The position numbers and the translations under genes are program-made. A stretch of 64,000 nt of DNA from Rhabditophanes sp. KR3021 (taxonomy: Eukaryota > Nematoda > Chromadorea > Rhabditida > Alloionematidae), in the NCBI GenBank assembly GCA_963281155.1, contig CAUJLY010000003.1, positions 5,890,001-5,954,000 of the forward strand. Reading direction: 5' to 3'. Below are positions 47,001 through 59,214 of this stretch, piece after piece (the first letter of the stretch is position 1; every line of letters starts with the position of its first letter). The notes below the pieces were generated by a model. That model worked only from the letters and a program-made list of their open reading frames with translations. It was not told where the DNA came from and searched no databases.

Positions 47001-48004
47001 ATTCGTTTATTACTTCCATCGAATCTTCTTCCTCGTCTTCTTTGAATGATGAGAAGTCGAAGTCTTCCAAACTTATGTCATCAGCAATTTTGTGTTTGGA
47101 TAAAGTAGTGATGGGTGGAAGAACTTCAGCATTCTTCTTGCATTTTCTTTTTCTTGTAACTTTTAGTGGGGGAGTAGCAGATTCTTCCTCAGTTAGAATG
47201 GTTGGAAATGGATTAGGAAGATAAGCACTACCATTCCCATACTGAAAAACATCCACCGATGGAGAAGAATTAGCCAAATGAACTGAACTAGCTGGCGAAT
47301 GGTATTGGCTATTAGTTGGGGAAGACATCTGGTACGGAGGTGTCAACCACTGATCATTACTCTGATAACCATAATTATTATTAACAACACCACCATTATT
47401 AGAATTAAAGTCAAAGAATCGCTCGGTATAATTATGTCCTTGAGTGATGCCCGTCTCCTGACTCGATTGTTGGTAGTAAGGATTCTGAACCCAATTGGTG
47501 TGTGTGTTGACATAATTGGTTGGTGATAAACTATGGTAACTATCAGGTGAGGATTGGATTGACCCTCCTTGAGTAAGGTTGTTTTGGTGGTAATAGTTTG
47601 GAATGGCATTGTATGTTGGAGAAATTGGTGGGATAAAGGATTGTTTACGGGCGTTTTGATTTGTGTAAAAGTTTATTTCTTCGTTTTTGATCGAAGATAC
47701 GATGTCGCTTATTTCTTCGAGACCATCTGGTTGGAGGACGCTCAGAAGGGCATTGTCGTTCAGGATGCCTAAATGATGTTTAGAATTAGAGTTTTTAAAG
47801 GATAAATTTACCATTGAAATTTGTCAAGTTTGTTGTATTTGAAGTATTTGAGGTATTCAAGTTATTTAGGGTATTTTCTAGGGGCATTTCGTTTTTAACA
47901 CCACTCCCGGAATACATATCACTTTCACTAAATCTAAATTGATCATTTGGCTGCAGGTGATGTTCACCAAAATGATTGGCGTAATTGCCGTGTTGATTAT
48001 TCAT
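44059..48004 (-). CDS. SREBP: Sterol regulatory element-binding protein
   Basis: Seven exons by my joins: 48004..47812, 47768..46831, 46779..46014, 45867 to about 45355, about 45354..44792, 44750..44377 and 44331..44059. Five introns are certain. The boundary near 45352 is instead a one-base frame shift: visible coding length is 3620 nt, and one added base gives 1206 aa. Order: Asn/Ser-rich activation domain, acidic stretch, bHLH with the SREBP-specific Tyr ([17 protein letters not shown], about residues 340-370), leucine zipper, TM1 near 512-532 ([10 protein letters not shown]...NP), a luminal loop of about 85 residues with a possible site-1 protease motif RILT, TM2 near 610-630, then the conserved regulatory domain beginning VSGEPVT. 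It is the ER-held transcription factor of lipid synthesis, released by S1P/S2P cleavage. Confidence 0.92.
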
Positions 48005-51000
48005 AGTATGGACGTGAACTCTTAAATAAATGTGGTCTTTTTAAATCATGAAATAATAATCCTATAATTAATAAGTCAGTTAAAAACAGCCTTCCATAAC
48101 AATAATAAAAAGAAGAAGGAGCGGTCATAAAAATAAGAATAAAAAGAAAGTGCAAAGCACGAGCAAAACGTATGATCAAACCTAAACAAATTTGTATGAG
48201 TAACTATTCTTTGTGATTATATCAAATTTTTCCGTCCACCAACTCTAAAAACGCCTTTCTCTTTAATTAGCACCGATGTTTTTTACCTGAAAGGCAATGA
48301 TGACATTTGGTTAAAGTTTGTGACAACTCTCACATATCGTTAAAGTTTCTGTAAACTAATACGTATCGTTAATGTTTCTGACAACTCTTTTTCTTTTTGA
48401 CTGACGGTAAAAAATATTCATATTCTTATAAAAATAATGTGTAATGTTATATGGATGTTGTATTTTTGATTGATTGGTTATCAAAATGAATAATATTAAT
48501 GAATATCATTAATCGTTACGACAAAAGAAGAAAAAACATAAGTTGTGTTTAGCTAAATATTTTTTGTGATCATCCACACAATAATCTTATATTGTAAAGA
48601 AAATGCATTAAATAAGTGTGGATTAAATGATCAAAAGATCACACATGAAAAATAGATGATTCCAATTAGAAATGTGTTGTGCAGGAATAGGTACATTTAT
48701 ACCTTTAATTATGTAAAAGAAGGTAATAATGAACCGCCTGCCATCTCACAAGAGACGACCGGCCGTCGATTGTCGTTATCATTAACAGCACATACTTTAT
48801 TAAAACTCTTTTATTTGATAATTTTAGTCAACTTTATAGGTGTTTGGACAAGGTAGCAAGACAATATCCACACATGTCTTAAAGAATAGAACAGAATCAT
48901 CTAAATAAAATATTGTATCTCACAAATTTAGTTACTAAGTGTGTATGATATGGCGACAATTTTGTGACTGATCAAAACTATTCTAAATATACTAAACTCT
49001 TCTTATATTTTTTGTGTAAAATATTTTGGGAAGCTTCAAATAATATCACACCAATGATGAAGATGTAATATTAAACGCTCAGAAACTTGTGGTGAAGGAT
49101 ATTATAGTTTAGGTAGTTTAATAATGATTGGTGATTAATTAGTGTGATGGTATGAATCAATATAGCAATAAACAAGAATGCAGAATTAGTATGAAGTGTA
49201 TATTAAAGATCAGATAAAAATGCATTGTGTTGCCATAATATAATAATGGACAGAAAATTAAATGAGAGAATAGAGTATCAAACGATTTTGCAATCATAAT
49301 GATAAATTATAGGTGCACTTAAGACTACCATAAAGTAATAATAGTTAGATACCTTTATCTATACTTAGACAAGAACAAAAAATCATTTTCAGGTATGCAT
49401 AACACACTCAATCAAACGGCACCTATTTTCCATCTGATTCCACGAGTATTTCTTGTTTGCGTCGACAAGCCATGTTTTTAAGAGTCCTTTGGTGTGCGTC
49501 TTTTGATAAGATAAAACATCATAATCTATCCTGTTCTCAGAGAAGGAATCTTTTTGTTCATCAAATAAGTACAGGCATAAAAAGCCTTATCATGTTTCAC
49601 ACTTTTTTAACATTTTTCGCATAATCAAAAGCAGACAGTACCTTCAGTGTAAAAAATCCAGGAGTCATTTCACTAATTTTAATCTGATTTAATTTTGACT
49701 ATTTCCATCACCATGACATGATCAATCAAATGAAATGACTTTATATATTTTTGTTGATTCTCCTGCACCCACCCACACTTATCATAAATTATAAATAAAT
49801 GATAATTTTGGAAAAAAATCTTTTTTCGAGTGCCTAATTATCATGATTTACGACCATCTAAATTGAAAAGAAATGCCCAGCTGATTAGAGTTATTTGCAA
49901 AAAAATGACGAAGAGAACATTCATTGTACTAGTATAAAAAGTTAATAGGCAAACTAGCCAATTAATAAGAAGGCAATATTTGGCGATTTGTAAGGAAATG
50001 GTAAAGGGGTGCTAATTAGTCAAAACGCAATTGTAATGTTTGATATCTAATTTTGGGCAATATCCACATTCTTGATTGGCAGCAATTAAAGTAGCCTTTT
50101 TTGGTGAAATGTGTGTGGGGTTATATTTGGAGAAGGAAAGTAGAGAAAAGTTGAAAGAAGGATGGTTTTAGTAGAATCTCAGTTACTGAGAGTCACTTTT
50201 TAATGTGTCAATCAAACCTTGGACAATCTTAAACTACTTCGTTTCAAAGTTAATTTAAAATTAACGCCAACTTGTATTAAATTAAATGATGTTCATGTTA
50301 TCATAAAATGATATTATTTTTTACGATTCATACACCTACACTAATACTTTTTTGATACCTTTTTGATCAAATCAGGTGAATGTTTTTGCGCTCCCACTCA
50401 AGTATACCTCATGGCAACATTAATTTAATTTAAATATCGTGGTATTTTTATAGACAACATAAAACACAATATAATCTAACTTTGTCTTTGAATGTGACTT
50501 CGCCTTTTATGCTTCCTATAGTAGCTATATAAATATTCAGTACAAATATTAAATAAATATATGTGGTTATATTAAAAATGAGCGGTATGGGTCCGGTTTT
50601 GTTGCAATTAATTTCAACACCAGCCACCATCATCTGAATCGCCTTGATCAACCCCTCTACTTCTAACTATCAGAAAAAGTTTGATCATTGCACAAAATTA
50701 ACCTTAAATAGATTTGTCAGCATCTCAAAAATGTTGCATATATCACTAAAAAGGGTAAACTTTTATATTATTTTATTTTAATAGGCAAGTTTGTTCAAAC
50801 TTTTTGATACCACTATTAAGTCATTTACTCTTCTTATGAAGTGATAGTTGCAAGCGTGTGTCTACTGCACCATTCATTCAAACCACCTTCTTCATTTTTT
50901 GGTGCTATTTTAGCGTACATTGTTATAGTTAGTATAAAGGTATCTGCCTATTGTTAACTGGTACCACTTAAAGCTAACACCGAAAAAGAACATTTCCATT

Positions 51001-51708
51001 ATTTTAAACTTGACTAAATAATGTTGATAGTAATGGTTGAATTCCCGTTATCATTTTTGATTTAACAAAATTATCGCTTTTTCATCTCAAATAAACCTTG
51101 TTTGTTAATAATCTCAAGCATCCCAATTACAATGCAATTAGCTCATATCATCGAACCAAAAATAACAAAAAAAGCAAATAGGGGTACCTTGTTTACGGAT
51201 AGTTACTTCATAAAAATACTACCAACCCAAGTTTAAAATTAATTGTTCAGTAATTAGTCGCTCTAAAATTTTAAAAATACCTTGATTTTCAAGTTTATTC
51301 GTGATGCCCAATTACTTCCGCTTTGTTTTTATTTATTTTAAACGAAGAGTCATTTTGTTATAAGAGGCTTTGATATAACATAATAACTTTAGTGTAAAAA
51401 TACAGTGCACGCAGTTGATAATAATAGTTAATAACGATACTATTTATATTTATTTATTTGGTGCGTGTTCTGGTTCAATTTTATAAATTACATCAATTTT
51501 ATAAACTCACTTATTTTAGATTTACTAGCTTGATAATATACTCGATCGTCTTCCCTAACTAATTCTTTTGGAAAGATTGAAATCACATCCCAAACTTTTT
51601 CTGTTTACAAAAATTGACCTTACTGGAAGTGAGAACATTTATTCAATCCAAATATATTCAATCTACTATTCCTAAAAACTAACTACTACTAAATATTTAC
51701 TCTCCATA
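48005..51708. other. Divergent intergenic region between SREBP and OATP
   Basis: 3.7 kb of AT-rich DNA. No coding exon, tRNA or strong repeat could be supported. It must contain both promoters, SREBP leftwards and OATP rightwards. Confidence 0.5.
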
Positions 51709-54700
51709 ATGCCGTCTCCCGAAGAAGATGATCTTAACAACGATACATCCATTCACAAGCCTGCCTTTTCAATAGAACCAAATGCCCCAAACTTCGATAT
51801 AGATGCTACTTCACTAGCTGAACAATCATTGCTATGTGGCTTTGGAAAATGTACTCCTAAATTCAAATTCCTCCAAATGTTCAATACACCCAAATGGTTA
51901 TTGTTTGTGTTGGGAACATGTGCATTCGTACAGTCATTCGTTGTTAATGCTATCTTTCCCGTCGGTTTATCTTCAATTGAAAAAAGGTTTCACATGACGA
52001 GGTTAGTTAAAATCCTTTCAACTGTCTAAAGTATAAGTACTTTGATTTTGCGATTTGAATAAATTTAATCGTAAAAAAGTATAAATTAAATAGTAAAAAA
52101 GTATAAATGGAGTACTAAAAAATATACAAATTTAATAGTAAAAATGTATAAACCACAGATCAAGGAAATTAGTCATTTTTTAACAACCGTAAGATTAACT
52201 TTTTATGAATCATTAAGATGTCACACTTATTACCAAAATAAATTTATACAATAAATTATATGAAAGAACTTTTAACCTTATTTCAACTATTTAGTACACA
52301 AACAGGAATCATCAGTTCATGGTATGATTTTGCAGTCCTTTTAGCCGTTTTTCCTGTATGTCATTGGGGAAATAAAGGACATAAAGGTAGGAAGAATATT
52401 AAATCAACCTCATTTTTTTCGGGAAACATTTGATAAACGATTTCACAAGACGTCTTGCCACAATCACCATTTGTATTTACATCCCTAGTGTAGTTGAGGA
52501 GAATATCTTCAATCTTTTCTGCCATTTGCTGCGAAGAATAGGTCTTCTTTAGCACAATAATTTCTCTACCAGAAAGGAAAACTTTGTTTATTGCCTTCTC
52601 CTTGGAATCAAACAAAAAGATCCGTTTAACAGCTTTGTTGTAGTAAGACATGTGAGTAGGCATTCTTACTGGAGTATTCATAGTTCCACCTGTATATATT
52701 ACCTGTCTCTTGACATTTTCAGCTACTTTCAACTCAGTTTCATTAATAGATGGATGTATGGACAGGTATGTGTCACATTCATTTGCTTTAATCATCTTAT
52801 TGCCATCATTATCACACATTGGATTTTCGTAATTTTCTTTATCAGTTCTTGAATTGATAAAAGCTTGTTTGTCATTCATAGCATCCAATTCTTTTTTGCT
52901 GTCAGCAGTAGTTCTTAAGTTGTGTTCTTCTGTCTTTTATACAGATCTTACATTTTGTATATTTAAAATGCAAGGAATAAGAGTACGGATTTAAAAAATA
53001 TCTACCACACTCCTTGCATTTAAAGACACAAGTCTCCAACACCTTCTGGTGAAATTCGTTTCATAACCTTGACTGAACCTTACTTTCAGGAAAATGGATT
53101 GGGTATGGGTGTTTTTTGATGGGAATCGGATCTTTTATTTGTGCATTGCCGCATTATTTGGTGCCTATTTATCAGTCTTCGAGTTCATTGAATACATCAG
53201 ATTTTGGACAATGTGCGATTAGAGATTTGACGGGCAAAGATTGTTCAAACAAACCTTACTCTTTGATAGATGAAATCACCAATGATGAAGACTCAAATGG
53301 AGCTAGTTATCTGAATCCTTATTTCCTTTTATTTATTCTGGGTCAGACATTCCATGGCATCGGATCAACGCCTCTCTTTTCAATCGGAACAGCTTACATA
53401 GATGAAAATGTGTCGCAAAAGGCTTCTCCTGTTTATTTGGCTATTCACGCAGTAGTACAAAGTATTGGCCCTGTTGTTGGCTTATTCGTTGGGGGTTATT
53501 TTCTAACTTTCTATATTGACTTTGATCGAGTAGACATGTCGACTGTTCCTTTTAAGGATAATTCTGATCCTCGATTTATTGGGGCATTTTGGTTAGGTTT
53601 TATTATTTGCGGAGTTTTGGCTATTATCAATGCTTTTCCCATTTTGATGTTTCCCAGAGAATTACCACAAGCCAAGAGACATCGCGAAAAAGATGTTAAT
53701 CAAGTTCACGTGGTTGCTGAAAAACACAATAAAGAATCCGCCTTCGATGGAAACGTAAAAGATCTACCCAAAGCCGTTTTCAACATGCTCCGCAATCCAA
53801 CCTTCATCGTCTGCATCGTCCTTGGAATCTTCGAATCCATCGTCATCAACGGCTTCGCCGCCTTCATGCCTAAAATCCTGAGCTGTAAGTAGTGTACAAA
53901 ACATTAAAACAATTATATTAAATCTTTTGACTTATCCTACGTGCAAAAACATTCAACAAAATATGAATAGATATAAAAAATAAGGCAAGCTGAAATATAG
54001 CATGCTTAGTGCAAAAATATTTATTTAAGATTCTTTTTCTTTAAGAGTTTTTGAGCATCTAACTTTCTGTTACGTTGTTCTTTAGCATAAACAAGTTTTA
54101 ATTCATCAGACAATTCCTCTCTTGTTAATTCCCTTATCATAATGATTTGACCGTCTAGCTCCTTAAAATAACAGAATAAATATTATTAATCTTCTTAAAC
54201 ATACTAAAAGTTGACACTCGTAATTGCCTTTTTCCTCAGTAGATCTTAGACCATAGTGAACAGTAAGGTTTCTGCAAATAGGGTTTTATTGATATGAATA
54301 AAAAAATAAATGATTATTTATCATAGCTCTATAAATATAAGAATGACTAATGGAACTTAACTTCTGATAGACGGGGTTGTTTTCGAATTAACTACTAATA
54401 GACACGCTTTATGGGAGAACATCTTGAAGAAACTTGTACTTAATAAGAGTATAGTTCACAAATCATATTAGTTTAATTTGGTATGTTTATAAAAAAGTTG
54501 TAAGCGGTGTACGAAAATTAAAACGATGATGCTAAATCTTTTGATTTATCCTACGTACAAAAAGAGTCAACAAAATATTGGTTCTCTAATTACAAGGAAT
54601 CTACTAATAATCTTATAAATTGTTTATTATATCACTCCGTTTAACCCTTTTATTGCCATATATTCAAGCCATCCTGAGCACAACTCCAACCAAAGCAAGT

Positions 54701-55630
54701 TACCTTTCCTCTGTCATAATCTTTGCGGCCGCTGCCGGTGTCATGTTAGGCGGAACCTTAATTCGGAAGTACAATTTACAAGTTGGTGGAATGTTAAAGA
54801 TGATCCTAGTTTGCCATGTGATAGCTCTGCTTCTGATTACTTCTTTTCTAATTCAATGTCCAGCACGTCAATTTGTAGGAATTACTGTGGGTTACCACGG
54901 GGAAAGCGTCAAAACAAGTCAAGATAATTTATTAGATCAGTGTAATGGAGACTGTCATTGCAAATCCAATTGGGATCCGATCTGTCACGTTCCGACCGGC
55001 CAAACTTATTTTTCACCCTGTAAGGCTGGATGTGAATCGAAGAGTGATGATATTAATGGGAATACTCTATGGCATAATTGTTCCTGTATTGGGGAAGTGA
55101 AGGCAATTGGTGACATCAGACAAGGCTTTTGCACTAATGAATGTGGAACTTCGATGTGGGTGTTTTTGGGATTATTGTTTTGCTCGGTTGTTGCTTCATT
55201 TGCTTCGGGTATTCCTAGTCAGCAGATTTTGTTGAGGGTTGTACCTTTTCACTTGAGGACTTTGAGTATTGGAGTTCATTGGACATTTTTAAGATTATTA
55301 GGATTTGTGCCAGGTGGAATTTTATTCGGAGTTATTATCGACACAACTTGTTTAAAATGGCAAGAGTCAAGTTGCGGAGCTCGGCAATCTTGTCTAGTTT
55401 ATGATCCTGAACGCATGGGCTGGACTATTATGGCTGTAGCCGTAGTTTGCAAATTAGTCTCAATTTTAACAACTATCATTGGATATCTAACATACCGACC
55501 AACAGATTCTGACAATGCAATGTCTGTCATAACGACAGACTCGCGTGGACCCCTCTCAATAACTGTGAATGATGACCGAACTGCCAAAGAATTAAACAAA
55601 AAAGCTCCCTTTCCTGAAGCAAAAGCATAA
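51709..55630 (+). CDS. Organic anion transporting polypeptide (SLCO/OATP family)
   Basis: Exons 51709-52001, 52295-52386, 53090-53884 and 54669-55630 join in frame to give 713 aa. The family pattern is clear: TM1 after FNTPKWLLFVLG, SSIEKRF, TQTGIISSWYD, the GxGSFICALPHY segment, the DENVS and QSIGPVVGLFVGG blocks, and a large extracellular Kazal-like loop at about 484-535 with ten cysteines (CNGDCHCKSNWDPICHV and onward). After the late TM block come GIPSQQILLRVVP, LRTLSIGVHWTFLRLLGFVPGGILFG and a charged cytoplasmic tail. It should carry amphipathic anions (steroid conjugates, eicosanoids, bile-salt-like molecules) across the plasma membrane. Introns of 293, 703 and 784 bp are large for this genome; two of them contain minus-strand genes. 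Confidence 0.93.
52061..52150 (+). repeat. 22-bp tandem repeat in OATP intron 1
   Basis: Four imperfect copies starting near 52061, 52083, 52105 and 52127, consensus AAATTTAATAGTAAAAAAGTAT. Confidence 0.75.
52361..53060 (-). CDS. Nested unknown gene in OATP intron 2
   Basis: Two adjoining minus-strand frames. The downstream one runs from an ATG at 52879 to a stop at 52361 (about 172 aa, acidic/polar, with a TYLSIHPS segment and an IIVLKKTYSSQQMAEKIEDIL helix). The upstream one, 53060..52902, encodes a Cys-rich stretch of the form C-x3-C-x2-C-x12-H-x5-C-x2-C that resembles a small zinc finger. They are one frame apart with no GT-AG intron between them, so a one-base discrepancy near 52900-52915 could make them one protein. 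The last residues overlap OATP exon 2 on the opposite strand. No family recognised. Confidence 0.45.
53885..53966 (+). repeat. Direct repeat copy A at the start of OATP intron 3
   Basis: About 80 bp beginning exactly at the splice donor GTAAGT, sharing with copy B (54500-54580) the blocks GTGTAC, ATTAAAAC, TAAATCTTTTGA, TTATCCTACGT and TCAACAAAATAT in order, at roughly 80 percent identity by eye. Confidence 0.75.
54021..54430 (-). CDS. Nested small gene in OATP intron 3, unknown
   Basis: Two exons are well supported. The last, 54161..54021, encodes ELDGQIIMIRELTREELSDE and a Lys-rich helical end. The preceding one, 54271..54205, encodes NLTVHYGLRSTEEKGNYEC. They join in phase 0 across a 43-bp intron. 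A first exon must end in phase 2; the ATG near 54424 begins a plausible basic N-terminus (MFSHKACLLVVNSKTTP), but no good donor gives the required phase, so the start is open. About 90 aa in all, strongly helical and basic at the end, reminiscent of small mitochondrial proteins. It lies between the two direct repeats. Confidence 0.5.
54500..54580 (+). repeat. Direct repeat copy B inside OATP intron 3
   Basis: Second copy of the intron-start sequence, beginning GTAAGC. It lies 615 bp after copy A, and the nested gene is contained between the two. Confidence 0.75.
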
Positions 55631-58600
55631 TAAATTTAAAATATTTCTGTATATAGTTTAGTTACTTTGATACTCAATCAGAATTGGCATAATATTAATT
55701 AATAAATGGTGTTGCTTGTGATTAAATTTTTCATTTTTATGTGAGATACAAAGAATCAGGAAATTAATTTTGTCTTATTAATTGAGTATACACCTTCTCG
55801 CATCAAAAAATTCCCTAAGTATCGAAAAGTGATACCTGTATTATTTACTAAATTATCTTGGAGGAAAAAGTAGGCGATGTATGTTTTATTTTCTACTTAA
55901 TAACAAGATATCATTACCTTAATTAAAAAGAAAATGATTCGAAATAGTATTTGAGTTTATTTTTCCATGAGTGTTAAATTCTGGTCTAGAATAATATGTT
56001 GAAAGTTCATTTTAGGAAAAAAATGTTTCAGTGAGTTCAGGATTGTAAACTTTACATATTTGTATAAAATTATGGTAAACTCTGAACCACGGTTGGATAA
56101 TTACTTTCAGAATTAGTTAACTTTATTTTATATAGAATTTGAGAAGCTACTAGATGCGTGTAATTGTTTTGATTGATACTTGACATTTTCCATAAAAAAG
56201 TTATAGGGGTTGAAGCATAAACAAAAATTATTTTTTACTTTTTATATTCTGATCGGACAACATCCAAATATTACTCAACTTTTGATTCCATTATTGCAAT
56301 AAACACACACTCAAAGAATATGGAATGGTATTTATTTAATGATTTAGTTTTTATGTTGTTATTCATATACACGTTCGAATGATGTCATTCATTGGTCATT
56401 ATAGCAATTATCCATCTAAAGGTAAAAGGTTAAAAATGAGTCTTTTATTTTGACCACATACTTTTTACAGACATTTCGAAGTCAGTCTACAAAAACAAAA
56501 AATTATTATTTAAAAATTTGTATTTTATAATCTGTCTCAAAAAACATAATCATACTGCCCAGAGGGTATTAATATTTGTATTTTTGTCTACCTTGAAATA
56601 GACGCCTTAATATCCTTCTAGCCGGTCAAGACTAAAGGTTAAAGGATCATTTAGTAAAAATATTTTATAAAAACGGGGATAATCGTTGTTATGGGCAAAT
56701 TACAATCATTAGACGAGCACCAATATTCTCGCAATTATAATAAAAAACTCGCTTAGCTGTTAATGGCAAATTTTATCTTGATAGAGAGAGATAATCTTCG
56801 CTATCAAACTTTTTCTTGGGGGCAATCTTCAAGACTATTTTGTTTATAAGCAGATATTGACGTAAACTATGACGATAGGCTATGTGAGGCTACACTTTGA
56901 TTTGTTAGGTAGAGAATCATTTGCTTGAGGGGATACTTGCTCTAGTATCTAGGCATTCGTATATATTTAAAAGAAACCATTCGCGCACTTAATTATGCTT
57001 ACTTTAATTTAGTGAATCAAAGACATAAGACAGTATTTTGTGTATTTACAAAGCAGTTTCTTCAAACTAAAACGAATCCAAAATTGCAATAACTGTTTTT
57101 CGGGATATGGGGCCAAACACTATGTAAACAACTAATCTTTGACGTAAACAAGTTGTCTAGAACACCTGTAATATATGGAATTAAAGAACATATATCAAGG
57201 AACGACTCGGCACTGAAATAAACCTTATTTTTAATAAGTCATAAATCCTTTTGAAAATATGCATCAATAATGTTGTTTACAGTAGGTCTCATGAATCAGT
57301 AAAAATGATTATATTAATTCATAATCTTCAGACACTGTCATAAGATTTGGATAGTGAACAAATAAACTAAGATTTTAGTGCATTTTGTGGTATGATTTGC
57401 ATTTAAAGTACTGATCAAAGTTAATATGGAATCTTACACAATTCATTAAAGAACTTACCATCACTGCCTATTTACTCATAACTATTTAAGATAGATTCTT
57501 CAAATTTAACATGCAAACAATATGAATGACGCATTATTTTTGGCTAAAAAATTCAATTAAGCAATTATAAAAAACAGACAAGAATGTCAAAGAGTAATGA
57601 AGCATATCATAAAATCGCAACAAATAAACAGATATTATAAAATTGAAGAAATGACTGCATCTATCTTTAATTATTCTCCAAAATGTAACGTGGTGTAATT
57701 TGAAATTTAAGAATCTACCTATAAAAGCATTAAATGCAATTTATGTGAGTTGAAATAAATGTTTTTGACTTGAAACCCGAAATAATGATGTGGCTAATTC
57801 CAAATTGCATTTTAAGAAATTAAATGACTTTGTGAATAATGCTTTAGAATTTTAATATTAGGAATATGCAAGCATTTACTCACGAATTACTGATTTATTT
57901 TAGTAAAAATGTTAAAGCAAATAATTGCCAATATTAACACATTCTTAAAGATATTACATAAAGCATTTTGATCTCAACAAAGGTTACACAATCAAATAAT
58001 TTTGCATTTAGACTACACTTTAAATTAAGTATAAGTAGTAAACATTGGGAATCTATTAGCCTAATTCCCTTTATCATTTAGCATGTTGAATGGAATTACA
58101 AACTAATTGAAACAAATCATGAAGAAACATTAAAAAATAACCATCAATGAACAATAAAGAAACGACAGAATAATACATACATCATCCACCAATATTTAAT
58201 TGTTTGTAAAAAAACATTTGTATAACATATAAAACATAGAAAAAAGTATAAGAAAGTTATGCATTAATACTCAATATCTATCTCTCAATTTAAAATCGGA
58301 GACATTAATACTCAAATCAATTCTTTGTTCCCTACAAGTCGCAATTCAATTAATAACCATTATTTTTAAATCAAGGTACATGCTCGACAAATAGTACATC
58401 CCGTATACAAACTTGGATTAGGAATCAAATAAATAATGCATTGTTGAAACAACATCCTCTATTAGAAAGGATTAAAGTTACAAAAAAATATTCCTTAAAC
58501 ATAACTGCAGATTGAAATTTCAATTATTTCTTTGAAACATATGATAACATTTTCTTTACTTAAAGCATATTGAACCTTTTTTCGTATCATTAATCAATTC

Positions 58601-59011
58601 CTAATTTTATTTTATCACCATAACATACTCTTATCATAAAAATCATTCCACATAATACAAAAGCAATTTAGTAATTTGCAAAAAATCTTCTGATAAAGGA
58701 TAATCTTTCATCAAATTTAATTTATTTACGCATCCTTTAATGGGCGCCAGTCTAAGACTTTAGTGAATCTAAATCTTAGGCTACTTCTTTTTTTTCCAGA
58801 ATATTATAGAAGCTATTCGGAACATCTTTTTTGAATATAAACAAGACGTTTTTGTTCTTTGATATGAAAATATGAATTTAAGGAACTTTTGAATAAAAGG
58901 ACACATGTTTTATTTTTTGAGTTGGTTGTTTATCACGAATCATTTCATAATTCTTTTTGTGGGTGAAAAATGGACGACAATCAATCTTGGTGATAAAATG
59001 GTACTATTCAG
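55631..59011. other. Gene-poor AT-rich region
   Basis: 3.4 kb with no supportable exon, RNA gene or transposon. If the FGF-like exon that follows is real, part of this may be its intron sequence. Confidence 0.45.
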
Positions 59012-59214
59012 ACGCCATTTCGAATAATTCCGTTAAACACGCTTGGGTGCAACGTAACAGCAATGCCAGTTATTGTATTGCGGTGAATGAATTAAACGGG
59101 ATCAGACGGGGGATGAAACGGTCTGCTAGACATTTCGTAGTCTACCAACCAAATAATCTTAATTCTCCAGACTATCTCCGCTATATTATTCCTACACATT
59201 TTCAAAAATTGTAG
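59012..59214 (+). CDS. Possible last exon of an FGF-like gene
   Basis: A less AT-rich island with an acceptor-like TACTATTCAG ending at 59011, and an open frame to a stop at 59214. It encodes NNSVKHAWVQRN, then YCIAVNELNGIRRGMKRSARHFVVYQP. The order (NN-x-Y-like start, aromatic-x-A-x-N-x-x-G, x-R-R-G-x-K, then H-F near the end) resembles the C-terminal beta-trefoil strands of FGFs (WYVALNKxGxPRRGxKTR...HFLP). The usual Thr/Gln-Lys spacing is imperfect and no upstream FGF exons were found, so this is tentative. AATAAA follows at about 59296. Confidence 0.35.

Noticed and set aside
48656..48856. 66-codon ORF in the SREBP-OATP spacer
   Set aside because: No ATG context, family or splice support; base composition matches surrounding non-coding DNA.
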